Assembly: GCA_963855995.1 (NCBI GenBank)
Contig: OY979721.1
Coordinates: 4,030,001 to 4,094,000 of the forward strand
Source of the DNA: Muricea muricata
Taxonomy: Eukaryota; Cnidaria; Anthozoa; Malacalcyonacea; Plexauridae
Direction of reading: 5' to 3'
DNA: 64,000 nucleotides
The stretch's first letter is position 1, and each line of letters begins with the position of its first letter. The notes under the pieces are model-generated. The model was not told where the DNA came from. It was given only the letters and a program-made list of their open reading frames with translations, and did no database searches. Position numbers and translations under genes: made by a program. Below, in pieces: positions 1 through 11,400 of the stretch.

Positions 1-1247
1 CTCGAAATACCAATCTTCTCATTAAATTGTTGAGCGCAGTTAAAATGAAGCTGTTTGAGTTAGCTCGACGCGAATACATATTTTTCAGCTGGAAACCCGA
101 GAACTGGGAAAAAATGGCTAGAAATTATTTCACAACTACGCAGTGCCGTGTAATAAAAATGGCATATATATATGAGATGCGGATGGCCAGAAAGGAATCG
201 CTCAGCAAAGGATGCACAGTGATTTTGCTCAGCACTTGTTGGTTGACTTTTGCCAGGGTGACCAAACTTTACAGTTAGCGGATCCTCCTGGGGGAAGGGG
301 GGGGGGGGGGTAAACAATGTTATTAAATCAGTATTGTTCCTATAAATCATCTTATCTTAATCGCCGAGTCGTTCGCAATTTTATGTATTTGCGAATCTTT
401 TCTTTGCATATTTTGTTACGGGACAACCCATGGGCACAGCCATGAGTTTTGCAAATCGAAACTAAAAATCCCGTTTATGCCTGTGAACCAAACTATGTGC
501 AATGCATTACACCATAGACAAACAAGGGAGTGGACTGGAACGCGAGCTAGAAATCTAATGCAACTGCATGGCGCGAAATCCGAGGTGCGGCCAGATATGC
601 TTAACTTTGACACCCTTAAACTTCACTTTAAATATATTTCAGGACATTGTATTCACATCATTCCAGCAATGTCTATGCAACAATTGACTTTTAAACCTTT
701 TTCGAGGGTAAACGGGCTGTAAATCAGAATTGAATGTTTTGGTGAAATTTTTTAATTAACAACAACAGTGGCGGTATCTCCCGACACTCGAAAAGAAGGC
801 AAGCATTCACCTTTTTTACACTCAAAAGAACTTCCAGACGTAGATGTAGTTTGATAGACATTGTTCTTTTTTAATTTAAAATATGTAAATACAAATTTCT
901 GGAGTTTATTTAAAATGAAGCTGGAGGGTTTCAAAGTAAAGCGTATCGTGGATGTCATTCGCGTTTTAGCTCACGTTTCAGTCCATTCGCTTGATTGCCT
1001 ACACCGAAGCTTGAAGCACTACATACCTCACACGCTGGAGGAGCACCCTCTTTAAGTTTCGCACATGCCCCAACTTTATCTACAAACGAGAAATGAAGCT
1101 TTTGATTTAAAACAAAGACGCAGATGGCATGCATATATATGCACGTCATGCAAGTAGTGTAAAAAACACAGAAAACTTCTGGCACCAGCTGTCACAGATG
1201 AATACTATTTTTATGAAATCTAACTTATATTTTTATTTACTACACAT

Positions 1248-1594
1248 CATAGATATCTCATATACACTAGATGGTGCATCCCACACTGTGGACAGGCGAA
1301 AATTGAAGCCGGATCGCAGGCGCTGGTCGTTCCCACAGAGTTGACACGGAGCATGATAATTTGTGTATTTTGTATTGCGGAAATGGACAAAGTTGACGAT
1401 AAGTCATCTTTTATGAAGCTAAAAAGTATTTAATACACAAATGCAGAAAAGTATAGTGTTTTCTGCAGCATTTTTTTAATGAGGGGGAACGACCAATATG
1501 GCCGCCGTCTATTGTTATGATGGGATACCGCTGAGGTTTTTTGCTTCACTTTTGATATACAGATGCGCTATCTAGTATATATGAGATATCTATG
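1248..1594 (+). mobile_element. hAT-type MITE, family A copy 1, with 8-bp target duplication
   Basis: A 347-bp element whose ends are inverted repeats of about 33 bp, beginning CATAGATATCTCATATA and continuing ACTAGATGGTGCATC. It is flanked by the perfect 8-bp direct repeat CTACACAT (1240-1247 and 1595-1602), the size expected for hAT transposons. It has no coding capacity. It lies in the distal intron of the gelsolin-like gene. Confidence 0.8.
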
Positions 1595-3011
1595 CTACAC
1601 ATGATTACTAAGTATCTGCTATTTTAAAATACTCACCACAGTTTCTTTGTTTTGCCTTGCCAAATCGGTCAGCCTAGATGAAATTATTTTATTTCAACGT
1701 TAAAATTTTTACAATGGTTTAAATTTCTAAAATCTTCATATTTACAGATATAGAAGCAGCTGGGAAATTTGCCACCGCTGTGCAAAAATATTGTTGGCGG
1801 CTGAACACAAAATGTAATTAGCATATTATTTGCGAAATACAGATTGGTTTCAGAGGTGCTCGGAATTCAGTTTCTTTGACGAGCCAGTTATAATTTTGTT
1901 CACAATTTTTCATTGATTTCAGTAAAGGACTGATATAGCTGTCAGTTAATCATATTTTGAAGTGATGACATCGTCTGTTGAAGCAAATTTCCAAACTTTG
2001 ACATGTGAGTGGGTTGCCAAGAATTAAGCGCGATGTTGAATTTACGTTTGACTTAATGCTGAAAAATTTAGCTTTTGCTCCAAAAAGATATTTGTTTCCT
2101 CTTACTAATCAATATGTTTATGTCCCTTTCGAAACCAATTTTTTTGCCTTATAAATTCCGGTTATGGGCAATAGTTTGTTGTGAAACTCGCTACCGGAAA
2201 AGTACTTTAAATCACGGTTGTTGTTGAAATGGTCGTGAAAGTGATAAAACATCCACAATCACGTGGGCCGTCAGTGAAATGATGTCTTTGATGCTGTATA
2301 AATGTTTTCGTACAAATGGTAAAGATATTTTTCAATTGACTAATGCGTTTAGTCGATCGATTTCAGTGACATTTTTGTATTGTTGTTCGAGTACAAGCGT
2401 TGACTAGTTTGAGTCGAATTTTAAAAAATCAGCCTTTTGCTCCAACATGATTTTAGCTCGAACTTGGCCTTCATGTTTATATCTACTCACCTGATTTGTT
2501 AGCGTGCTCTTAAAAATTACGCTAAAAGGTCGTTTAGTCCACTGAAAATGCTTGTTATCCATGTTTGTTATATGATTTTTAAATATCACGCGTAAATCAC
2601 GCAATTTCCACGCGTTCACGCAGGCTTATCTGGCGCATGCTCAGACAAATTTCCCAGCTGCTAGATATAGATATTTACTGATATTTACAGGATTACTGTC
2701 ACATAGTATTGCGGGCACAATTTGCGTGGTTTAATGTTCATGTTCTTTACATTTTCAACATATTTATGTTATTGATGTTGGCAAATTCATGTTAAATTCA
2801 ACAACGAACGTGTCAAATTCAGCAGTGTTTCTAGATTCAACATTGTTTTGAAATTCATCGTCTAAATTTCAAGTAAAATACGATATTCATCTTTCAAAAG
2901 ATGTTGAAATTGATTCCTGAATGTTGGTTATATCCTTGTTATAAAGTCTTATAAGAAACTACATGTATCTGCCTCCGGCATCAGCAAATAATTGATCTTC
3001 TTGCTATTATG

Positions 3012-3178
3012 ACATTTTGCTCAACCTCGTCCACTAAATGATAGTTATCTCATTATCAACGAGGTCGAGCACATATCTCCCGATGTTTTACTCGACCTCG
3101 TCCAATAATTAATAATTATCTCGTTATCGACAAGGTCGAGCAAATTATCTCACGATATTTAGCTCGACCTCGTCTACG
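3012..3178. repeat. Tandem hairpin repeat (GCTCGACCTCGT / ACGAGGTCGAGC)
   Basis: Two and a half copies of a unit of about 70 bp in which GCTCRACCTCGTC faces ACGAGGTCGAGC across about 30 AT-rich bases. Each unit can form a hairpin. No coding signal. Confidence 0.6.
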
Positions 3179-3253
3179 GAACCCCTGATCTATGTGTGAT
3201 GCGCGTACCCTCCACTTAATAAAGATGGCGGCGGAATGTTAGAGTGAACTGAA

Positions 3254-3465
3254 GGTAATAATTCCGTGTTCTCAGTATGACGAATATAAATCTTAATCCA
3301 AGCCCTAACCCTAACCCTAACCCCAATCCTAACCATAACCAACGTTTTATTTGCCTTAAGTTTTTTTAACTTTGATGGATTGAAGTTTTAAAGATTTGGT
3401 TAGATTTAAGGCTTGGATTAAGAATTAATTTCGCGTACTTAGAACATAGAAATGGAATTGTTACC
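3254..3465. mobile_element. Palindromic MITE, family B copy 1, containing CCCTAA repeats
   Basis: A 212-bp element with inverted ends GGTAATAATTCC / GGAATTGTTACC. The arms carry AAATCTTAATCCAAGCCCTA and its complement. Several CCCTAA repeats at 3302-3325 look telomeric, but they lie inside the arm and are probably an expansion of the family's own sequence. The flanks GAACTGAA and GACCCAAA agree only weakly. Confidence 0.7.
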
Positions 3466-3908
3466 GACCCAAACATGGACTAAGAAATGTCAAACTTTGC
3501 TGTAGAAACTCGGCAAAGTCTAAACGGGACTGGTCACAAAAAGTTGAAAATTCTTTTTTGAAGGAAATCTCAGTTTTATTCGACAGTGTTTTTTGGAAAT
3601 GTTCAAGCTAGATATTAAATGTGTGAATGTAAAAATGATAGAACAAGAAAGAAGTTTTAAAACATCGCGTGAGAAAGCACCTGTAACGACCAACTGGACA
3701 TTACTGTTAGACGCCTGCGCACTAGAATTACCTGAAACATCAAACAAAATTTTAACCGTCAAACTTAAACGAAACGCAACGAACGTCCAAATTTATAGAC
3801 AAGATGTCAATTTGCTTTGAAACTAACATAATTTAAATTTGATTTTTATCTTTTGAATTAGTGGCTCATGCAACAAGTTTTTTATTTACACATACAAGGT
3901 GGCAAGTA

Positions 3909-4254
3909 CATAGATATCGCATATGCAGTGGATAGCGCATCTGTATATCAAAAATGAAGCCAAAAATCTCAGCTGTATCCCTCATAACAGTAGGCGGCGG
4001 CCATATTGGTCGTTCCCACTCATCAAAACAATTCTACAGAAAACACAGTACTTTTCTGCATTTGTGTATTGAATACTTTTTAGCTGCACAAAAGAGGACT
4101 TATTGTCAACTTTGTCCATTTCCGCAATATAAAAGACACAAACTATCATGCTCCGAGTCAACTCTGTCGGAGCGACCAGCGCCTGCGATCCGACTTCAAT
4201 TTTCGCCTGCCCACAGTGTGGGATGCACCATCTAGTGTATATGAGATATCTATG
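3909..4254 (-). mobile_element. hAT-type MITE, family A copy 2 (inverted relative to copy 1)
   Basis: A 346-bp reverse-oriented relative of 1248-1594 along its full length, with the same terminal CATAGATATC and internal features such as the ATGGTGCATCCCACACTGTG segment. No clear 8-bp duplication is visible (GGCAAGTA against GTTTAGTG), so this copy is probably older. The two copies form a 2.3-kb-spaced inverted pair. Confidence 0.75.
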
Positions 4255-4348
4255 GTTTAGTGTTTTTCGCAGCGGAGCCTTAAGGGCTCGTCTGTTTTTT
4301 GTTCGTCGTCGTCGTCGGTGTCACAAACGGGTTTACTGTATCTGGGTA

Positions 4349-4597
4349 TGGTCTAGCTGATCTGACCGTGAGTAAAAGGTCTGGAACTAGCTTCCGAATA
4401 GAAATCCATTTTGCTGTTTTAAATCACTTATATCTTTTATTTTCTTCATGAAACATGTTGAAACTTTGTAATCATGTTCAGTAAAGGAAATTATAAGTCT
4501 ACTAGAAATTTGGAACCGAAGTAAATCATACTTCATCAGAAATTTGCTGGTTTGGCTCGAAAAATGGATTTCTATTTGAACACTGGTGCCAGTGCTT
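4349..4597 (+). repeat. Dispersed repeat, copy 1 (partner at 56.5 kb)
   Basis: About 250 bp, starting CTAGCTGATCTGACCGTGAG and ending near GGTGCCAGTGCTTT. It is matched on the other strand at 56477-56698. The family is unrecognised and no open frame is shared. Confidence 0.6.
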
Positions 4598-5050
4598 TTC
4601 CGTGTTTTCAGATCACCTAGGTCAGAAGTCGGAACAAGCGAGCACAGAGAACATATAAGTCCCGCGGGAAAACACACGCGTTTTTCACGCGTCACATATT
4701 TTTTTATATGTTTACTAGTGAAAATATGGAAAATACGAGTGTTTTAACAAATCTCAAGAAAACACGGGGAGGACGCGACGAAAAGCACTCCTGCGCGGTC
4801 GTTTGGGCCTGCGCAGTATATACTTTGCCATTTATAGCCCCGGGGAAAACATTCACTTTTAACGCACTTCACTAATCTCTGATTACTTCTACTACGAGGC
4901 AATACATACTTCCTGCTTAGAGCGCTCTAAGCAGTAACTATTCTTCTTCACGATGACGTTTTGATGTGTCATACATTTGATGAAATTAGACACATGACAT
5001 TGACAAAAAGTACATATACAGAATAAACGTTGATGCTAGACTATTTTGAG

Positions 5051-5225
5051 GGTAATAATTCCATGGTCTCAGTACGCGAAATTAAATCTTAACCCAAACC
5101 CTAAATCTAATCAAATCTTCAATCCATCAATGTTAGACTACGACAAATAAAACGTTGGTTAGGGTTAGAGTTGGGGCTTGGATTAAGATTTATGTTAACC
5201 ATACTGAGAAAATGGAATTATTACC
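5051..5225. mobile_element. Palindromic MITE, family B copy 2, with 8-bp target duplication
   Basis: A 175-bp element with the same GGTAATAATTCC ends as 3254-3465, flanked by the exact 8-bp repeat ATTTTGAG (5043-5050 and 5226-5233). The arms include CCCAAACCCTAAAT and GGTTAGGGTTAGAG. Almost the whole element can fold on itself. Confidence 0.78.
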
Positions 5226-5425
5226 ATTTTGAGGCACTTTAAGAAATAGTCAAGTGCTAAAAAATACTTTAAATACTTTTTTAACGATTTAACAGGCGAA
5301 AAACAACAAAAGATCGGAAATTTTTTTTTTATATCACTGAGATCTTACAAGTGACCTTTCCAACGATATATTTTTATGTTTAACATGAACAACGGCAAGA
5401 TAGGCAGAACACGTTACATACTTAC

Positions 5426-5491
5426 CCTCAATTGTTGAACGTATTGCACAGCTTTGAATTTTTCATCTTTGTTGCACTTCTCACCATGAAA
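5426..5491 (-). CDS. Gelsolin-like gene exon 8 (last exon seen)
   Basis: Twenty-two codons, residues 207-228, [20 protein letters not shown] then [11 protein letters not shown] is the conserved G2 helix that follows the NG/HG turn. The acceptor is TTTAACAG and the donor GTAAGT. The next exon should start near an SERxGK-like segment. None was recognised in 1-5425. Confidence 0.92.
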
Positions 5492-8400
5492 CTGTTAAAA
5501 AACATGAGATGTTATTTCAGAACCATCCTCAGGGATGTGAAAAACTAGATTCATATTAATCTGACACTACAGAGAACAACGAAAAATTCGTTGTCTCGAG
5601 CGGGATTGGAGCTCGCGTCTTCGGGTTTCTAGACCGCCGCTCTACCAATTGAGCTATCGAGTCAACTGGGATTGGTAGAGGGTCTTATCCAATTTAAGTG
5701 CACGAAATATTTTCGTGACGACTTATCGCTTGTCTTTGAGGACGAACAGTGTTTCAATTCTTTTTCGGAACCATCCTCAGAGACATGAAAAACTAGATTA
5801 TATTAATCAGACACTGCAGAGAACAACGAAAAATTCGTTGTCTCGAACAGGATTTGAAAATATTTCGTGCACTTAAATTGGATAAGACTCGCTACCAATC
5901 CCAGTTGGCTCGATAGCTCAATTGGTAGAGCGGCGGTCTAGAAACCCGAAGATGTTAGTTCGAATCCCGCTTGAGACAACGAATGTTTCGTCGTTCTCTG
6001 CAGTGTAAGATTAATATGAATTTAGTTTTACACATGAGATGCATGTAGCATTTCTTAATTCTGAATGGCTCATTCGCTCGCATTCGCTAAAAGCCATATT
6101 GATATAACTCAATGTCAGCACGGAATTCTCGTTTTCGTATTGATATAAAATTACACTAGCACTCGTGAAAATGGAAATCCCTGGCTACGTCCAGTGTGTA
6201 ACACATCTAATTCTGGGTTCGGGTTCCGGCCTTGAATTGAAGATAAATTTCCAGAACCTCTTTAAAGACTTTTCACGTAAATTCAAGGCCCGGAGAATTG
6301 AAAAATCTCTAAAATTATCCAGGGTTTACTAAATTTTGAAAAAGGTGGTAGGCAACACGCACAATTTCGTTTGTCCGCGGCTATTTCTTACTTACACACA
6401 TTACACTAAATGAAAATGTGAAAAATGTTATAAAGTGCAACAACAAAACCAGTGTTTAGTCATCGGAAAACAAAAATGTGCTTGCCCTTCGGAATTTAGT
6501 CAAAAGATTTTAGTTGTCCGGCGCAAATTTTTATACTGTAGTTCCCGGGGACCCCGGGCAGGTGATTTTGCCATAGGCCAATGCGATATATCGATATTTC
6601 AAAAAATATCGGTATTCGATTTTTCGCATATTAAAAATATCGAAAATTCGAACTAGAAAACTTAATCTCATTTTTTCGGCAATTATTGTCCGGTAAAGTT
6701 TAGAAAACACGTGTATGATCGACGCAAATTACGAATTCAAGTAGCAAGCGCGTGAGCAATTTAATAGTGTAAAGAGAGTAAGTGTGGTCACAAAGTGATA
6801 CAAATGGAATCTTCTCTGCTTTGTATAATAATCTTAATCGCGCGTATCAGCGCAGGTTTAACATAAAAACAAAGTATCAAAATATCACAGCTCAACCCGC
6901 AAAAGCGGCAGTTGAGCGCTTGAAAACAATAACTGTGTGACGACTCATAAAGATGGAATCTCTTAAATTACCTAAGTTTCATTCTTCAACTTGAAGAGAG
7001 CAGCTCATGGGTGCGAGGTGTCTCAATAAAGTTTCGAATTATGTAACAGCCAATTAGTATTCCAGAGCTGTCTTGTAACACATTGCTCCATGGGTGACAG
7101 AAATTTTCAGCACTCAGTGTAAGTAATAGAGAGTTTAAGCAAGCGACGTTTTTGTCAACACGGACGGCAGCCGGAAGTAAGTTGCGTCGTTGTAGATGGT
7201 GAATGATGGCGTCAGCCGTTCTTGTTTGAAATCAACAACGGCAGTCAGTGAACTTTCACGTTCATGATTTCAAACAAGAACGGCTGAAGCCATCATTCGC
7301 CATCTATAATGACGAAACTTATTTCCGGCTACCGTCCGTGTTGACAAAAACGTCGCTTGCTTAAGCTCTCTAATAATTGCCTCGCCACTTATTAGTGAAC
7401 TAGTGAGCGCAATGCCGCATGATGCGTGAATGTGATGGAATCAATGATTGCACAATACGCTGCACACATGTTAGTTTATTAACACCTCAGCAATATTAAC
7501 CTGAATAATTTCCAGACCACAGTCAATGATGAATACATCGTCATCGGTTAACGACTCTTGGTAAGCTGGAATCTCCTTTACTGTGATACGTTTCTGAAAA
7601 GTGAAATTTTATAATCAATCCCAATTTATTACAACATGTATTTGCAGATCATAAATTATTAGGTACAGATATTTTCTGGACAAACCAACGTCCCCCTCCC
7701 CTCCCTCCGCACGCACACATACAAATGAACAGGCAAAATGAACACACCTACCTCTCCCTCCCCACCCCTTCCTTTTGCCCCCTACTCCTTTTACAGTCCA
7801 GTTCTAGAATCTAAAGCTTATCTCAGACATTCATAAATAAATGTATGTAAATAATATATAAAAAATGAATACCTATTACTAAACTGGCCTATGATTTTTT
7901 TAGACAGAATGTGCATACTTTTTCTCCATGGAGTTTCAACAATCGAGTTTCATATGTTTCAGGAGCAACATGCCTAAATCCACTGTCACAGCTTTAAAAG
8001 ATTAAAAAAAGAAAAGAAATTAAAACTGTTAGGCTCATCGTTTCTGAAATTCAATAATTTTCATCCATTTTTACCCTGCCCCCCCCCCGCGCCCCTTGTT
8101 GCATAACCACAGGTTTTATAACAAAAATATGAGATGCTCGACTCAAAACTCAAATCTACTGTAGTGACAGTTTTGCTATTTACATCATCAATGACCCCCT
8201 TACTCCCTCAAGTGGCAGTCGGTACCAACTACTTTGTCAATGAACAAATATTAATAATATTATGTTCAGATAGAAAATGAAACAAATTTCAAACAAATTG
8301 GTTTGACAATGTCTTTGGAATAAAGGCGAAATACCAACTTCGTCGTTTTCTGTTTTTTTTTTCTTGAGTATCGAGAATACAAGATGTCTATTTTCGGGAG

Positions 8401-11400
8401 TTGTCTGCTTGCAGTGGTTTATGCTCAGATAGTTTGTGAGAGTTTTAGTTATGTCAAAAATTCGGTAACATGTCAATCAGGTACATTGATATTTTAATCA
8501 ACCGAACATCCATAGACCATGCACCATAGATCATAGCACAGTGATATTAAGTTTGAAAAGCCTGAAACTGAGGAGTTTGACTGCCGCAGGTAATGTTCCC
8601 AGCATGAGAGATAGTTTGTCTGAGATAAGTTTCTAAAGACAAGCTCTCTGATGACAAGTCCAGTAATGTCAAGTGTGCTACTAATCATACAACAACTAAG
8701 AAATTTAGATTATTTTTTAAAAATTTTCCTTTCTTAAATTTATGAAAGAGCATTGAACCGTCTGAGGTAAATACAAACTGAGAGATTAGATGTCCAAGAG
8801 ATTTGGCATCACTGATAACAGCCTACCTACCGGGTGTCTCAAAAAAGTACTCCGGTTTGATTCGTAACCACACCGCAATAACTTGCATTAGATAAAGGAA
8901 AGATAAGACTAAAGTAACTCGGATAAAGGAAAGACTAACCTAGATTTTGATATATTACAGTTGTATTTTACTTGAAAATCGGCCGAGGTATTGATGTTCA
9001 AAATCAGCGGAATATTTTTAAATGTTTCTAAATTTAGCGAAAATCTATATTCTCATCAATTATCGATCAATGTTCGCTCCGCTTAAAGACATCTCAGGTA
9101 GACTTAAAGTGTTCGGATAGGTCTTTAAAAACTTGAAAACACGTGAGGTCCAAGGTAAATTAGGGTCGCAATTTTTTCTTGAATCACTTTCATATTTTGG
9201 CTGATTATCTCCAAGGTTAGAGTGCAATGAACATCGCTCTTCAAATAAGGCAACAATAATGCCTTTTTTAGTATGCACATCGGACAGTATCATGCCGCGT
9301 TAGCTATATTTCATTTATTTGCATTCGTACTAAACCAGCCGCTTTCCGAACGAATAAATCTTATTTGTATTTTCTCAATAATAATAATACCTTGCTTCAT
9401 TCAATATTTGATACCGGGTGTTTTTGCATGTTAGCTACCGGTATATACTGATTTAAAACATCAATATCTTCGTCAATTTAAAGTAAAATACTATTTCAAA
9501 TATATCAAAATCTAAGTTAGTCTTCCTACTATCCAATGCCAGTTATTTCTGTTGAATACCTCCTCTCGTTTAGAAGATAATAATAAGAATAAAACGGAAG
9601 TACTTTGCGACACACGGTACAGTTATTTCCCCATGGCCAAATTAATTAATTGTTATAATTATATAATAAACATACCCTCCTTCCAAAATGGTGAGGTTAG
9701 TAAAGTATGATTTGAACATTTCAGACTCATGGCCCTGCACTTCACGATGCTGCACGGGCTTGTCATCTAACTGTGGAAAAAACCCCAAATTAATCGTAAC
9801 AAAAAGATGGCGAAGGAACATTTTACCAGAATGCAATGCGGTTGGAAATCGTAGCGAAAAGCAACTTGAGAACGGTAATAGAGGACAAGCGTAAAAACAT
9901 ATGTAATTAGTGCACTTTCTCTCAGGGAGGGTATCGCTCGCTACATGCTTGATGCCTGAAGGTGCCAGCAAGGTGCGAGCCTGGGTGCGACTAAGCCATA
10001 TTTGAAAGGATTCAAATACTATTTAACGAGTGAAAATTTCGCTGTGAAATTAAATGGAAAACTGAAAATCGAATACACACAATTCAGAAAAAAATCATAA
10101 TTAGGAACGAAAATTTCTTTATCGCACAGAACGTGCAAGTCGCAACATTGCTGTGACTTGCTGGCTCGCACATCATGTATTCCCGTCCTACCATAGGCGG
10201 CCCAAAAATGTCTGGTAATTTCGTGCACCGGAAACGCGAGTGGTAGCGTATTGTTTACAAGAGATACATTATATTATATATGAAAACAATACGCTGCCGC
10301 TCGCGCTCTTGCGGTGCACGAAATTAGCAGAAATTTTTGGGCCACCTATGGTCCTACAAGGAAAACTACTGTAAGATTTAAAATATGCACATAGGTGTAA
10401 CTGAATACTTGTGATTTTTAACCTAACAATCAAAGTACATACAAATGTGTCAAGTTCAACAGTCTTGTAAGCGGCTGTTCCATATTCATCTTGTGTTGAT
10501 TGCTTGCCAATCCAAAAATGAACATCATGAAGTAACTCCTAAAGTATTACATTGTGTTTACATGTTAGTCTGTTACGTAAAGCTGGGCATTATGCCAGTG
10601 GGTAAACGTAGTTATCATAGACATATTATTTCATTAATTATACCAGTATGGCGGTATTGGTTTTAATGCTATATACCGTTTTAGTAAACACTATGCCATG
10701 CACTATTACAAATGCAGACTTTTGATTGGCTTCTCAACAGTGCTCTATTTGTGATAGACCATGGTCAGCCATGGTTGAGAAAAACAACAAAACAAGATGG
10801 CGGAAAAAGTTTGTTTGGTGAGTGTTTCGAAGGAATTCCTCAAAAATGGAATATTCCAAGAGCCTAAAAGACTACAAAAAAGGGTCCAAAGACTTCCAAA
10901 GGTAAGAAGCAACATTTGAACAACATATTAACGATAAATCTACTTTTATTTGCGCGAAAATGTGACACGAAGACAGGTGGAATTACTTAGGCATATATTT
11001 TACTAATTTTAGTTTATACTGACTGCAAGCGAAATCGTTAAAACTACAGTCACTCATAATTATTTAACCATGTTTTCCGGGTCTTCCTAGTATTTTACGT
11101 GCTTTAAGTGTAAATTTATGCTTATAACTCTAAAATTTTACGGGGTTTTTAAACTTTTAAATTATATTTTTCGTATATTTCGAGATTTCCCGCCAAAAAT
11201 TGCTGCCTTTATAGCTTTTGAGTTTTTCGTTTAAATGTTGTGTTAAACTGTGTTTATGCGTTTCAGACGAGAGCAATTTTCTCGACAGGCGTTATTTCAT
11301 CGACAAGAGCGAAATTAGTGTTGTTTTTCTGGATTTCGAGAAGCCATATATCTTCAGAGTTTATAATTAAACCAGTGTTTAAATTTTTGCTCATTTTATG

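Noticed and set aside
752-958. Minus-strand frame ending FRVSGDTATVVVN, considered as a gelsolin C-terminal exon
   Set aside because: Gelsolin has FRxSDASGK here; the similarity is too short, and the rest of the frame does not fit.
3301-3330. Interstitial telomere from chromosome fusion or break repair
   Set aside because: The tract lies within the arm of a MITE whose other copies also carry CCCTAA words.
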